DNA of 64,000 nucleotides from Symbiodinium kawagutii (GCA_009767595.1 VSDK01022105.1:410684-474683); one strand, 5' to 3'. Shown: positions 21,332 through 32,820, numbered from the stretch's first letter. Numbers and translations are program-made. Notes: generated by a model not told the origin, from the sequence alone.

Positions 21332-21508
21332 TATAGCGCATTCATGACCGGCCGGGGTCTGGGGCCCCGGGGTCGGCTGATCCTGCTCCTCGCTGAGGAT
21401 CATGGCCAGCGTACGAACCAACCGCACGAACCGAACGAATCCATCAGGCTGCAAACAGCTGGTGGAGTCTGGTGGCTTCTGCTCGGCGAAGTTCATGGCG
21501 GTTTTCGC
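21332..21508 (+). CDS. Putative exon
   Basis: Downstream of the family A copy and a GCTATAG acceptor, the frame reads TGRGLGPRGRLILLLAEDHG and, further on, QRTNQPHEPNESIRLQTAGG, ending near GTTTTCGCGG|TAAATA. The minus strand is also open (21254-21496). The boundaries are approximate and no domain is recognised. Confidence 0.3.
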
Positions 21509-21713
21509 GGTAAATAGGGAATAATAATGTATAATAGTGGATCATAATGCTTAAGAATGGTTATTATATGAATATTAATGGATATCAATATTAATAATGG
21601 TTTTTAATAGTGGATCATAACCAACGGTTTGATATGTTTAATGGTTAAGAATGGTTAATAATGCTTGATAATAGCCGATAATGACCAAGAAGATTGGTTA
21701 ACCAACTAGAATT

Positions 21714-21820
21714 GTTGGTGCTTTGCTTAACATTTTGTTTATTTTCTAACTTGTATTAACAAATGATTGGTTGGTTGACGAGCATATTTTTCAGTTGGGG
21801 GTTGTTGAAACCACCAACCA
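21714..21820. repeat. Family D foldback element
   Basis: TTGGTGCTTTGCTTAACATT, TTTATTTTCTAAC, ATTAACAAATGATTGGTTGG, GAGCATATTTTTCAG and AACCACCAACC reproduce family D. Confidence 0.7.
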
Positions 21821-22000
21821 GGTAATGATCATTATCAACCATTCTCAACCATTAACCATTATTCACCACTAGTTAACCATGGATGGTTCAACCACCAACC
21901 AGTAGTGGTCATACCAGTCGCAGCCGCTCAGAAATGGGTCATGACCAGACGCAACCAACAGCCATGGGTAGTTTTTTTCATGGCTGGACTAGTTTGGTCA

Positions 22001-22104
22001 TTTGGTGGTTTCTCAAAATAGGGGACCCAAAAATGGTTGGTTACTACTACAAATGATTCAAAAAGGATGACTTGGGGGGTACCCCTATTTTGAGAAACAC
22101 CCAT
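22001..22104. repeat. Family A foldback element
   Basis: TTTGGTGGTTTCTCAAAATA and the right half GATGACTTGGGGGGTACCCC then TATTTTGAGAAACACCC. The interior is shuffled (AAAATGGTTGGTTACTAC). Confidence 0.8.
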
Positions 22105-22940
22105 TTATGGAATGTTCACCAGGGCTAGCAGGTAGGTACCAGGTTTTGACCCACAGCCACATGGTGATTTTTGAATCAGGTTGGTTAATGTTGATTCAGG
22201 GTGGTTAGTGCTGATTAATGATCGTTGATGCTGGTGCATATTTTGGTTAATGATAGTTAGTACTGTACTGGTTAATGATGGTTGGTGCTGGTTAATGATG
22301 GTTCCTGGTGGATAATTATGGACAATCATGCCCAAAGACGATCCAACACTTAGCAACCACCAAAGATCTCAAGTATTGATCAGATTGGAGAGCGAGTTGT
22401 CTCATGATACTGAAAATTATCCTGAATGATGGCTAATGGGGATACTGTACATCATTTCATAGCCTGTCCCACTTGCATCTATGATAATTCTCTTGTAAAC
22501 GAATGCCATGACATGGATACCAATTTTTGGAGCTGCGGCATGCAGGTTTGAGCAAAGTCGACGGCTTTTCAAGGATAACATGTTGAACACAAATGTATAG
22601 ATACACATCGACTTGAAGACCTTTTATGCCAAGCAAATTTATCATACACAAAGGAAAAACTTGGAGGTTTGTGTCAGGTGATCTAACAGGGTTAGGGGGA
22701 TATAGATTGGTGGAACAAAAAGTGTCTCATTATAGTTTTACCAATCTGGAGACTCATTTCAGGGTCTAGATTTGGACACCTGCATATCATGCATACCTGT
22801 ATATCAAGAGCATGTCGGTGTACAATTCCAATATATAATAGATATAAAACCATGCAAGAACATACAATGATGAAATCCATAGAAAAAAACATGATATTTC
22901 ATATATTATATCCATCAGCTTGAATGATATAAACATGGTA
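22105..22940. other. Non-coding stretch
   Basis: 22170-22320 is a degenerate GGTTAATGNTGGT repeat. 22390-22900 has short minus-strand frames of poor composition. No gene is supported. Confidence 0.4.
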
Positions 22941-23056
22941 TATGGCCGTGGGTCAAAACAACGTAAACCTAGTTCCCCATAGTTAACCATTGTTTCCACA
23001 TAGTTTTGCTGGTTATCATCCACCATTATGTTGGTTAATATTGACCCATAGCCATA
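22941..23056. repeat. Family C foldback element (reverse orientation)
   Basis: TATGGCCGTGGGTCAAAACA at the left and AATATTGACCCATAGCCATA at the right, with AACCATTGTTTCC in the left half: the reverse complement of the usual orientation. Confidence 0.75.
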
Positions 23057-23199
23057 TCAATCATCAGAACATTTCGCACGAGATAGGGAAGGCGACATGG
23101 AGGCAAAAATGGCATCGTTTTTGGTGATCGAAACATCTAAACATCGGAAGCACGGGAGGCACTGCTGTAGAAACAGGATCGACATGTCATGTTAAGACC

Positions 23200-23315
23200 T
23201 ACAAGATGGGCCCCCAAGCAGTTGCAGGTAGCGTTATAAGCCCCTAAAACTGGTAGTTAACCCTATTTAAGTTAGTTATAAACCAACTTAGAAGTGTTTG
23301 GGGGCCCATCTTGCA
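23200..23315. repeat. Family B foldback element (reverse orientation)
   Basis: TACAAGATGGGCCCCCAAG is mirrored by TTTGGGGGCCCATCTTGCA. The inner words AAAACTGGTAGTTAACCC and AAGTTAGTTATAAACCAACT are in the reverse order to 19492. Confidence 0.85.
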
Positions 23316-23545
23316 TCGTCGTTTGTATCACTTATTGAGTTACCATGAAGTCTAAACAAGCACTCGATATCATGATGAACCAATTATTTGCCATTCATAT
23401 ACATTCTGCACCATGCCATTTACCATTTCCACACCATTTACATGTACATATGTATATATTTACCACTTCATATCACTCCATATACCATGACACCATTTGT
23501 ATACACAACTTATTTACCATTTGTATGCACCGTTTACCATTTACT

Positions 23546-24030
23546 GACCATTTACCCTCTGTTAAGTTATAACATGGCAATGGAAAATCATCTGTAGGAA
23601 ACCAGCTATAGATCATGGATTTTCCATTGACACCAGCTATAAATCATGGATTTTCCATTGCCACCAGCCATAAATCATGGATTTTCCATGGCCACCAGCC
23701 ATAAATCATGGATTTTCCATGGCCACCCGCCATTAATCAATGGTTTTCCATGGCTGACCATTTACCCTCTGTTAAGTTATAACATGGCAATGGAAAATCA
23801 TCTGTAGGAAACCAGCTATAGATCATGGATTTTCCATTGCCACCAGCTATAAATCATGGATTTTCCATTGCCACCAGCCATAAATCATGGATTTTCCATG
23901 GCCACCAGCCATAAATCATGGATTTTCCATGGCCACCAGCCATAAATCATGGATTTTCCATGGCCACCAGCCATAAATCATGTATTTTCCATGGCCACCA
24001 GCCATAAATCATGGATTTTCCATGGCCATG
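23546..24030. repeat. 31-bp satellite grown from a family E element, in a 210-bp higher-order unit
   Basis: The unit, about 31 bp, contains CATGGATTTTCCATTGCCAC followed by CAGCTATAAAT and recurs about 12 times. The block starting ACCATTTACCCTCTGTTAAG (at about 23548) recurs 210 bp later (about 23758), each followed by satellite units. The unit is an amplified family E right arm (GATTTTCCATTGC). Confidence 0.85.
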
Positions 24031-24090
24031 TTAGTTTAACCAATGGGTACCCTTCCTGTATCATGCTGCGCCACCGGTTGATCCCAACAG

Positions 24091-24160
24091 ATCCGGTTGT
24101 CCCTTGAGGCGTCACGGGCATCGCTCCGACCGAAGACAGCCAAGGCAATGCGCCGGGCCT
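24091..24160 (+). CDS. Putative exon, basic helical
   Basis: After a CCCAACAG acceptor the frame reads IRLSLEASRASLRPKTAKAM then RRA, up to a possible GTTGAG donor (phase 1). It directly follows the 31-bp satellite. The minus strand is also open. No domain is recognised. Confidence 0.35.
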
Positions 24161-24218
24161 GTTGAGTTGTGAAGGGTTGATACGAATCTTGGGTAAGCCA
24201 TCTACCACGTATATAAAG

Positions 24219-24479
24219 TCGGCACCCAACCACTTCTAAGTTGCTTTATAACTAAGGTAACTAGGGTTAACTACCAGTTTTAGGGGCTTATAACCCTACT
24301 TCCAGTGGCAACCGCTTAGATGGTTTATAAGATAGCATACCTAAGATGGCTTACTCATAAAATCTTACAAGCTGGGCACCCAACCACTTTGATGGTTTAT
24401 AAGATTTTATGAGTGAAGTGAGGTGATTTCTACCAGTTCCAGGGGGTAACCGAACTCATGACTGGTGCCCACGTTGTAG
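24219..24479. repeat. Two family B element copies in tandem
   Basis: 24219-24310 holds GGCACCCAACCACTT, TTTATAACTAAGGTAACTAG and TAGGGGCTTATAACCC. 24366-24479 begins ACAAGCTGGGCACCCAACCA and ends GGTGCCCACGTTGTAG. Both have a shifted GGGCACCC version of the usual GGGCCCCC end. Confidence 0.65.
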
Positions 24480-25786
24480 GGTAGCATGATGTAGTATGGG
24501 AATTTCAAGTATGAAGATGGGAATACTACATCTAGGGTACGACATAGATTAGTAACATTAGTATGCGAGAATAGGCAGTCGAAAATGATAGTGAATGGAT
24601 GTTAATGATGGCTAACAAGCAACTTGGAGGTTGTGTTTTCTATCCACTGGTGTCGGGGGTCTACTGGGGGTATCCCTGGGTCCACACCGCTCCGCCGCCT
24701 CGAAGTTCCATCGAACTGGCAGTCGATTTAGCAAGCATCATTGACCAATCAGTATCCATCAACTGATGAACCAAGCAATGGCATACCGCAAAGCATGGGT
24801 TGAATGCCAATCGTTTGTAAACAAATTGTGAACAACCCAGTAATCACTTGTTCATCGTGAATCAACCAGCAACCATTGTTACAGCAATCGACGGTGCATG
24901 TAGCTGAGCCAGCATGAACCATCATGAAGCATTAAAATCAATTCTTGGTGGGTTCAAAATGATTGATTTCAATGCCATGTTGTTATTTCTAGTACAAGCG
25001 TAAGCTATTTTCATGCTTATTCTGTTAGCCATTTTTCAAGAAACCTGTGAGAGCCTTCACCATCACTGGGACAACATTACTCCATCTTTGGTTCCAGGCC
25101 GTGCTCAATTATACTTTCTGGTTCGATGGGTGGGGTTCTCGACAGAAGTCATTGCAATTCATCTCGCATGTGGCCAAACAAAAGATAGAACAAACAGAAA
25201 ATCCTCCTGCAATCTTCCATTTGATAGTGCTTTCAAGCACAACCATGATAATATTTGGTATATGGCCATTCATAATGGGAATCTATGATAAACACATGTT
25301 TTCTTGGGTACCCAATTTTGACCCACAAGCTTAATGATGCTTTAAATTGTTTGATCATCAAGACCTAGAATCTAGCAATGGTCATTGTAAGTTACGGCGT
25401 GACTAGAAAGGATGCCGTGCCATTGATGACAGCTGCACAAGCTAGTGGGTACCCCACCTATGCAAGAATGATTCATGCTTCTTATATTTCAAGTGTGGCA
25501 GAGGAAAAAACACGAGGTCCAAGCAATCCAATCAAAGTGATCGGACCCCTGCGACCAATGTTCAAGACGGGACCTTTACAACATGTCCACAGTTTTCATG
25601 AGCGTATCCTGTCGAAATGAATCTCCGTGGAGTTTTATGGTAATCAGTTATTATCTACATGCACCGTGTGCAGCAAAACAACATCAACGGTGGGGAAGTC
25701 CATGCTTGGATAACTCAGCTACTGAGCAGGCACCATTCTTGACACGAGTTCGATTGGCAATTCGTGGGAAGCTCTAAAATTGACAG
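24480..25786. other. Mostly non-coding; several short plus-strand frames
   Basis: A short Pro-rich segment at 24670-24725 and open frames at 25013-25334 and 25378-25620 could include exons. The latter contains PIKVIGPLRPMFKTGPLQHV. No secure splice pairs were found. Confidence 0.25.
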
Positions 25787-25906
25787 GGACATTCACCTGA
25801 AATCCCGAGTATCGTCTCACCCACGCCTGTGTTTGAAGCGCGGTACCCTGAACAGGCAGACATTGATTCAAAGATTTTTACTGAGGTTCAGAAGGGGACC
25901 GACTAA
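25787..25906 (+). CDS. Putative (terminal?) exon
   Basis: Directly after a TTGACAG acceptor the phase-0 frame reads GHSPEIPSIVSPTPVFEARY and then PEQADIDSKIFTEVQKGTD, ending at TAA (25904-25906). Charge and hydrophobic pattern are strongly protein-like, unlike the neighbouring DNA. It may be a last exon with its own stop, or an internal exon ending at an unseen donor. Another plus frame (25764-25949) also runs through it. Confidence 0.45.
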   Translation, partial: GHSPEIPSIVSPTPVFEARYPEQADIDSKIFTEVQKGTD

Positions 25907-26162
25907 GAATTGCCGTCTTTATTTAGATTTCAAAGTCATAAACCATTAGTGGTTAATAGTGTTCATCATGGCAAAACATGGTTGTAGTGGCCGTGAAGTA
26001 TCATGATTTTCCTTGTTTCATCATTTTCTGATAGAGCACAGTTTGTAACCATGATTAACACTATTAGCCTTTAATATAGTGGTTTATGGCCAATAGTGTT
26101 ACTCAGCGTTTAGTAATGGTTGCCACAAGACCACGGTTCGTCGTTTTTGCAAATGGTCACTA

Positions 26163-26220
26163 TGGCTATGGGTCAAAGGCCTGTACCCCGTGGTTCCCTC
26201 GTCATTTGCCATTGTTTTCC
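26163..26220. repeat. Partial family C element, reverse orientation
   Basis: TGGCTATGGGTCAAAGGCCT, CCCCGTGGTTCCCT and CATTTGCCATTGTTTTCC are the reverse complement of the family C right half. It is joined head to head with the complete copy that follows. Confidence 0.7.
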
Positions 26221-26342
26221 ATATGGCTATGGGTCAATATTAATCAACCAACTAATGGGGGATATTCCCCAACAATAGTAGGGAAAACAATGGTTAATGA
26301 CAGGGGAACCAGGGGTACGGGGTTTTGACCCATAGCCATATG
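26221..26342. repeat. Family C foldback element
   Basis: ATATGGCTATGGGTCAATAT at the left, GGGAAAACAATGGTTAATGA and CAGGGGAACCAGGGG inside, GGTTTTGACCCATAGCCAT at the right. Confidence 0.9.
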
Positions 26343-26540
26343 ATTGTTGATTATTATCCCTAGAAAATAGGTTGGTCAATATTGACCCATAGCCGCAGCC
26401 ATCCTTGTTGCAGCTACACGCTGGACCGGTTTGTCTAAGCCATTTGCACTATTCTTGCTGCATGCTGCCAGTTACCACTGTAGTACCGTTGTAGTAGGTA
26501 ACCAGCTGGTTTCTACCAGCTCGTTGTTTGGGGTTGGTTA

Positions 26541-26670
26541 CCTGCTGCTGCTGCCGCTGCTGCTACTACTACTACCACTACCACTACCACCACCCCACCA
26601 CCACCACCACTACCACCACCACCACTACCACCACTACTACTATTACTGCTACTACTGCCAATACTACTAT
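26541..26670. repeat. Trinucleotide repeat (CTG/CTA then CAC/ACT)
   Basis: A mixed tract of CTG, CTACTA and CACCAC units. It produces poly-Leu/Pro/His frames on plus and Gly/Val/Ala/Ser frames on minus, treated as artefacts. Confidence 0.85.
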
Positions 26671-26950
26671 TTGGGGTTGACACCTGTTGATTTGTCAATC
26701 ACTTATTTTAAATGATTCAAATGGCAATTGATTGTCAATGAATAATGTGTTGAGTATTGACAATTGGTTGACCATCGATGAAGCGCCACTACTTTTAGAC
26801 GATAATTGATCCAAAGGATACTCATGTGGAAGCATACCACATGTCAGAGTTGTCTCATTTCGCACTTTTTCCCAGTGATCAGTCCAGCTCTGGGCAATGT
26901 AATTTCAACACTGTTGGTTGTAAGACAAACCCAACAGAACTTCGGACATA

Positions 26951-27056
26951 ATACCCTCCGGTAATCTAAGGTAGCGATAATCCACCATTTATCATTTGTA
27001 GATTATTTCCGTATTGGTAATGGTGATTTCCCATTTTTTAGTTAGATTACCCGGTG
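26951..27056. repeat. Family E foldback element (reverse orientation)
   Basis: ATACCCTCCGGTAATCTAAG, GATAATCCACCATTTATC and TAATGGTGATTTCCCATTTT then GATTACCCGGTGCG keep the family E plan in the reverse arrangement. Confidence 0.55.
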
Positions 27057-28099
27057 CGTCAAACCGACAAAGCTATTAGATTCCCATGCTTCACCAGTGA
27101 GTTTTCCGACATTGATTGCATCCCACTGACCATGCACCCTTTGCCGCAACCACATCGCAACCAAGACTGCAGAACAGTCAATATATGCCCTGGAATGTTT
27201 ACCCAACAGCCAGCTAGATCTGATATGAGCTAGATCTCATACATGCCAGAAAATCCACCAAGCACGTGCCGAAAAATCAACACCAACAGTAGATAGCTGA
27301 GCTCGAAAACCTACTTGAAAAAACACTAAACTGCATGATATATATACGATATATATATATATATGTGTGTGTGTGTAGATAGCGAACTGTGATGACTGTG
27401 ACATACTACGATGAACTTCCAGCGATGGCTTCTAATGGTTCCGTAATCCAGCCGGCCACCATCGAGCTGAATTCCACCTAGCAGCTGGTACATCATACCC
27501 AGCTGCTTCATCATACAAACCATGGGAATGGCTTCTCCGTTGTCAAAACATCAATAACCATGCTTAAACCATCATTTTACCACTGCCAACTACATTCTGA
27601 AGCCCAAATCATCCCACATCACTAAGCCAACCATCACGGAACAGCACCAATTGTTATTGAATCAGCAGAAACCAGATGTCCAGCGATTATTTGGCGCTCT
27701 TAAGTATGCCGAATCGCATTCATCGATCATCCGTCATCAATATAATGATGTGTTCTTCGTCATCGCTCAGCATAACTAACGCTGGTACTACTATATCATC
27801 CATCATTGCCATTGTCAACTGTCAACCGTGTTCAACGATTATTATCACTAATTATCAAACGTAGTGACATTATGTAATGACAAATTATAAAACAAAGACC
27901 TGACTGTACTGTATTGACCCACTTGCCGTTACTCATCCATTAATTAGCCCTCTGTTAGCAGTATTGCTGATTCTGTTGTTGCATATCCATTGACCATCCT
28001 CAACCAGTGTGAGTCATCCTTACTAAATCATCATCATTCGCAACACAAATTAATCACTGTCACCAACCATCACGGCGCACTATTTTTCAACCATTACCC
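27057..28099. other. Non-coding stretch
   Basis: A (TA)n/(GT)n tract at about 27337-27376, then AACCATCA and CATCATT words. No gene is supported. Confidence 0.45.
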
Positions 28100-28178
28100 A
28101 GATGCTCCATGTATGGCATATTTGCCTACAAAATGATCCAGTGATATAGGTGAAGATGCCATTCATGGAATGTGGTTT
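28100..28178. repeat. Family F foldback element
   Basis: AGATGCTCCATGTATGGCAT at the left and ATTCATGGAATGTGGTTTGG at the right. The interior is short. Confidence 0.65.
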
Positions 28179-28229
28179 GGGTTATTGTTAACCATCTACC
28201 CATCACTGTTGCCACTATGCTTGGCCGCG

Positions 28230-28690
28230 TGCCAGGTCCCCGCGGCTGCTTTTGCTTTTTTTTGTTTTTTTTTGTATAGCGACCTGCGTAACGTGCACAA
28301 TAGGCGCTACATTGTCAAACACGTCGTGCCGACAACAGCGACCACAAGGAACACAACGGCAGCAAACTCAACGCCAACAGCAGCAACGACACGAGGATTT
28401 CGGCTGCACCGCCACGTTCCGCGGCACTTCGGCTTCGGCTTCATGGCCCTGCGCGAAACATGCAACATTCCGTGGAGCAGAGTTAGCGCCCACGCTGTTG
28501 CCGTTGCTGCTGTCGCCGCCGACGCCGCGGTCGTTGTCGTTTCCATGGCCGTTGCTGTCGCTGTCGCCGTTGCGGTTGCTGTTGCTGTTGTTGACGATGA
28601 ACATCCCAACAAATCAAGGTGGAAGCTCGGAGAGGTTTGGTTGTCAATCTTTATTGGGCACTGTGTGGCCAATACGACCAGCACAGCTTG
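28230..28690 (+). CDS. GC-rich, low-complexity coding-like island
   Basis: Three frames are open across this island (plus 28170-28712 and 28252-28887, minus 28307-28840). The plus Gln-rich frame (CRQQRPQGTQRQQTQRQQQQ) and the plus Ala/Val-rich frame compete, with a GTTGCTGTC-type internal repeat at 28495-28590. It lies between a family F and a family A element. Coding is plausible but the frame is unresolved. Confidence 0.25.
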
Positions 28691-28780
28691 CACAGGGCTT
28701 CTACCCATGTAAAATTGTTTGCGAGACAAAACCTTGGATGTCGATTGAATTGGACCTTTGTTCCAGGTCTTGCCCCGTAT

Positions 28781-28885
28781 GGGCGTTTCTCGAAAAAGGG
28801 GCACCCTTAAATCACCCAGGTAATGAACCATTGACACCAAGAAACTCCAACCATAACTTGGGGGTTCCCAAATTAAGAGACCATT
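28781..28885. repeat. Family A foldback element (diverged)
   Basis: GGGCGTTTCTCGAAAAAGGG, GCACCCTTAAATCACCC, TTGGGGGTTCCCAAATTAAG and AGACCATT follow family A order. Confidence 0.65.
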
Positions 28886-29560
28886 AGAATCCCCTATGTA
28901 GCCATTATTTTTTTAAGACCACTAAAATCTTGTAAAACCTATTTTCTAAAAGAATTTCCAAAACCATTGTCTGTATGAGTTCAGTTACAGTACCCGGCTC
29001 TGCTACTCGCCCGTCTCCGGTCTCCCCCAGCTGTTCACCGCTCAGGTGAAGAGTTGAAAAAACTTCAGCAACGGCGTTGCCGAGCGTCTTGGACGGTTGG
29101 TGGTTGGGTGGGAGCGAGGCTAGGAGCCGGCCACGCGGTATCCTGGCCACTGGCCCCTTAAAAAAGGAAAGGTGCCAGGAGCTAGCAGGCGTGGCCGTTC
29201 ACCAAATGGTAGTGGATAGAGTGAATGATGTTTGGAAATGATGATTTGGTGGCTGGTGATGGTGAAATGATGGAATTAAAAATGATGGTTTCATTAGGTG
29301 GGTGGTGATGATTATAGTTCGGAAATGTTCTTAATTTTTACAAACTAGTTGATTTCATTGATAGTTGGTCGGTGTTGCGATGATTGCTAATACTGAAGGA
29401 CAACAGCGTCTCTACAACACAAAACACCTCGATGACTGTTAAATTTTGTGCGTTTGTTTTTTTTCATGATCTTTTATTTTGATTGATCATGACAAATTGA
29501 ACTTCAGCCCTTGTTTATTGAAGTTCACCATGGGTCATGACACCAGTTAGGTGGGAACAG

Positions 29561-29669
29561 ATACCCTCTGGTCAATTAACTACTCGGTAACGGACAATCA
29601 CCATTTGTTTTTAGGAAACCCTGGGAAAACCGCCATAAATGTTGGATTCTCCATTGCCATGTTAGACAC
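29561..29669. repeat. Family E foldback element
   Basis: ATACCCTCTGGTCAATTAAC, CGGACAATCACC, CATAAATGTTGGATTCTCCA and TTGCCATGTTAGA. The right terminus is missing. Confidence 0.65.
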
Positions 29670-29958
29670 TTGAATTTAAAATTGTTTATAGCTGGGTTCA
29701 TCATAACAAGGGGCGAGCACGCGGACGCCCCACCCGCCACCGCTATGGAGTGAGTAATTTCGCGATGGCAGCGAGGGTACTGGTAAGACTGGTACATGGT
29801 TGATGGTTGGGATCGTTTAAGGGTACAGTACCCCATGGCTGATGATGTCAGTTTCAAATGTGTGGAGTTTAGGTTTCCCTTTTTGACTCAATAGATCAGC
29901 GACATGCGCATGTCTTCATCCGCTCTTCGTAAAAAGATATTCCTCAGACACAAACATA

Positions 29959-30150
29959 TTGGTGCTTGGTAAGCCCAAGCAATTTGTGAATGGTTTGAGG
30001 GATGTTGAGGGGCCCGAACTCGTTGCCCATGAGCGTCAAGGAATCCCCACGGGATCCACGTTGGCCATTCCTTGGGCATTTAGCTGGATTTCCACCCAGC
30101 TGGAATGTGGTTGGACCTACACTTCCTTGCTAGTTTCCACGTCCTGGTAA
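29959..30150 (+). CDS. Possible exon
   Basis: The open frame includes DVEGPELVAHERQGIPTGST and then LAIPWAFSWISTQL. The composition is protein-like, but the minus strand is open too and no splice pair is secure. Confidence 0.25.
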   Translation: MVLGKPKQFVNGLRDVEGPELVAHERQGIPTGSTLAIPWAFSWISTQLECGWTYTSLLVSTSW

Positions 30151-30790
30151 ACGTGTAGATGGCTTACCTATCACATGATGCAACATTTGATCACGAGCCA
30201 TCACAAGTTCCAACTTCCAACTCTTTTGTTCAGTGAGAATCGGTCGTAAATGCTGGGTCATACTAGCCGCCACGAAGCAATCCCAGTGCTTGGATGTGTC
30301 ACAGCTGTGGGAAACCCATGCCATGCTGTAGATCTCTTGGTCGCCTATCTTGCGATGAAATTGGCTCACCCCGCGCTAGCCAATGATCGACCATTCACTA
30401 GACATTAATAGATATATACATCGTTGGGAGTCAGTGGCCATTTCATTGTTCATCCATCAGTTGTTGAGTTATTGAACATGAATATACAACCGTCAGTTGA
30501 TTAAACATGTTCAATCATCAAGCGGTTATTGGCCATCATACATCATGGATGAAACATGACCCATCATCGTAATCGGGATGATTGGGAGGCTCATCCATTA
30601 TCAACCATGAACCAACTAGAATTCACCATTGGTGTGGTCATATGTACTTAGTAAATCCTATAGGATTGTTGGTTTCCATTGTTTACGATCACTAGTGGTT
30701 GACATTCGTATCACTACCAGATATCTGGCATATCCCCTTTTCTTGTTGGCTATTGTCCCCTAGTATTAGCCATTAACCAGGTAGTTAACC
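30150..30790. other. Non-coding stretch
   Basis: A 79-codon minus frame (30130-30369) has no support beyond openness. The rest is AACCATCA / TGGTT words. Confidence 0.3.
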
Positions 30791-30793
30791 ATG

Positions 30794-30845
30794 GGTTGGT
30801 TGCTTGGTTGCTTGGTTGGTTGGTTGGTTGGTTGGTTGGTTGGTC
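30794..30845. repeat. (TTGG)n microsatellite
   Basis: About 12 units of TTGG/TTGC. The minus-strand frame shows a Pro-Thr-Asn-Gln repeat as an artefact. Confidence 0.9.
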
Positions 30846-30859
30846 AGTGAGTAATATTG

Positions 30860-30987
30860 ACCCACACCCATGTGTTCCAACTGTCCCGCGGATGCAGTCC
30901 CAACGTTGTGGCGCCAAGATACCCTTTCGACCGGCCATCATCATGACAGTCGCCTTCGGAGCTCTACTTACCTGCATTCTGATGTGA
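30860..30987 (+). CDS. Possible exon with a hydrophobic C-terminal segment
   Basis: The frame reads TVPRMQSQRCGAKIPFRPAI then IMTVAFGALLTCILM before a TGA. The last 15 residues could be a membrane segment. Boundaries are uncertain. Confidence 0.25.
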
Positions 30988-31175
30988 CCTGGTCACGGTC
31001 GTTCTTGGAAGTTGTTGAAAAATAGTAGTGGAAATTGTAAATGATCACTATAATGATAAATTTTAAATGATTAGTGGATATAATTCGACCTTAAAGTTGA
31101 TAAATGTCTTATTGATGGCTAAATTAGTGGTTTTAATGGTAAACGGTAAATGATTGGTTGTGAAACCTACCAAGC

Positions 31176-31403
31176 TTGGCGATGTTGGGTGCGTTCACCA
31201 GCTACACTGCTTGGACGGCGAGCAACACACCCACGGAATACAAACAACTACCGGGCAGGGGGACAGGGGCTGTTGGGAACTACGAAGTGAGGAACTTCGA
31301 AGTTCTGCTGCAAGGCGGCCACGACATCCACAGGTGTCCAGCCCTAGCTGAGGTTTTTGCCCTTGTACGAATTCACCACGCAGTTGCAGACCAAGACGGC
31401 TGA
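31176..31403 (+). CDS. Putative exon(s)
   Basis: Open for 75 codons: AMLGAFTSYTAWTASNTPTE, then YKQLPGRGTGAVGNYEVRNF and EVLLQGGHDIHRCPALAEVF, ending at TGA. It is the best-composed host frame between 25.9 and 33.8 kb. A CCAAG near 31170 may be the acceptor. No domain is recognised. Confidence 0.4.
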   Translation: MAMLGAFTSYTAWTASNTPTEYKQLPGRGTGAVGNYEVRNFEVLLQGGHDIHRCPALAEVFALVRIHHAVADQDG

Positions 31404-31619
31404 GTTGCTCGGCACTGACATTGCTTCAGTTAACAATGGGGCGATTTGGGGCCATGGCTAGGGATCAACAACGGGATACAACTGGGCTGGCCATGGTTAC
31501 AAATCAGGACAGAGAATTGTTGCAAATCATTCCAGTAAAACGTGGGTAATAACTCTGATTTCAATGTTTGATCACCTTCCTGTCCACTTGTTCCCCACCA
31601 CAATCCCTTTTTTGCTAAC

Positions 31620-32590
31620 AATAGTCAATATTGATACCACTACTTAATCATAATCCCCTCTAGTTAAGCACTTAGTAACTCTATATACCATGCTTAACCA
31701 TTATGAATTCCCTAACTGAACCACTATAACAAATTAGAGAATTAAGTATAATCCACCATTGATGTCCTCTTATTAACTTTTATAAAGGCACTAGCCACCA
31801 TCATTATCCACTTATCATCCACTTATTCTCCACCATTGTTGCTCACTTATTAACGGCTATAAATCTCCTACATTCACCACTTTAAATCAAGCACCATAGA
31901 TTCCCCAAATTTACCATTATGAATCAACACTACAAATCCTCCAGATAAACCATTATAAAATCTCCAAAATTCACTCTCCAAAATTCACCATTATATACCT
32001 ATGGCCAACCACTGTAGATCCGATCTCCTGAATCAACCACTATGAATATCTATAATTCTTGTATCCTAACTACTGATTATAATACACATTAAATATACTT
32101 CACCATTGTTGGTCCCCTATTAATCAGTATAAGTCCCTAAATCAACCACTATGAATCCTCTTTAGCAAACACATGCAATCACTTATTCATCACTATAAAT
32201 CCCCTTTATCAACCAAATCACATCCTCACATTTAACTACTATATATCTCCATTATTGGCCGCTTGGTAACCACACGTTCATCCCATATACCCATGGCTGA
32301 CCACATGTTTAGCCCCCAAGTCAACCGCATCCTTTCAATTAACCATGATCAATCCCCATGAATCCCCAAATTCACCACTTCTTCATGACCTCATCCTCTC
32401 AGTGAATCAGCCAAATTGACCACTATAATCTCCGAGTGTTATCCCACAGGTTTTAAATCTACAATCTCCCCTCTTTATACCCATGGCAAACCACTTTTAA
32501 CCACTACACAACCCATATTTTCATCCCCTTCATATATCCACTCTAATTCTCAATTATCATCCCCTAACCATTGACCAGCTATAACATTGG
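31620..32590. repeat. Strand-asymmetric degenerate repeat (AACCACTATAAATCCCC words)
   Basis: Nearly 1 kb built from loose copies of CCACTATGAATC, ACCACTATAAATCC and CACCATTATAAATC. The plus strand is poor in G. No open frame of note. Confidence 0.6.
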
Positions 32591-32631
32591 TTGGTTAACT
32601 GCTGGACCCAGCTGGTCACATCCCCCGTGCG

Positions 32632-32820
32632 GTGCGCCGCGCTGACGCGACTGTGAGGAGCTTCGGTCGCAGTTTGCATCGTCAGTTCGGTCTCATCGAG
32701 CAGCTCACCAGTCGCGCCGCGCTGGCAAGCCACCGTGCCTCGGGTGAAACGGCGCGCCGCGACGTGACGGCGATGCGATGGACGACTGGAAGACGTGGTG
32801 ACATGGTGGATCTATGGTGA
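32632..32820 (+). CDS. Putative exon, Arg-rich
   Basis: A sharply GC-rich island with the frame MRRADATVRSFGRSLHRQFG then LIEQLTSRAALASHRASGET. The open frame can start upstream (about 32600). No domain is recognised. The last ~40 bp (GACATGGTGGATC) already resemble the flanking TGGTGA repeats. Confidence 0.4.
   Translation: MRRADATVRSFGRSLHRQFGLIEQLTSRAALASHRASGETARRDVTAMRWTTGRRGDMVDLW

Noticed and set aside
26513-26715. Gly/Val/Ala-rich (minus) and Leu/Pro/His-rich (plus) proteins
   Set aside because: Both come from the trinucleotide repeat tract.
30750-30977. Pro-Thr-Asn-Gln repeat protein on the minus strand
   Set aside because: It is a translation of the (TTGG)n microsatellite.
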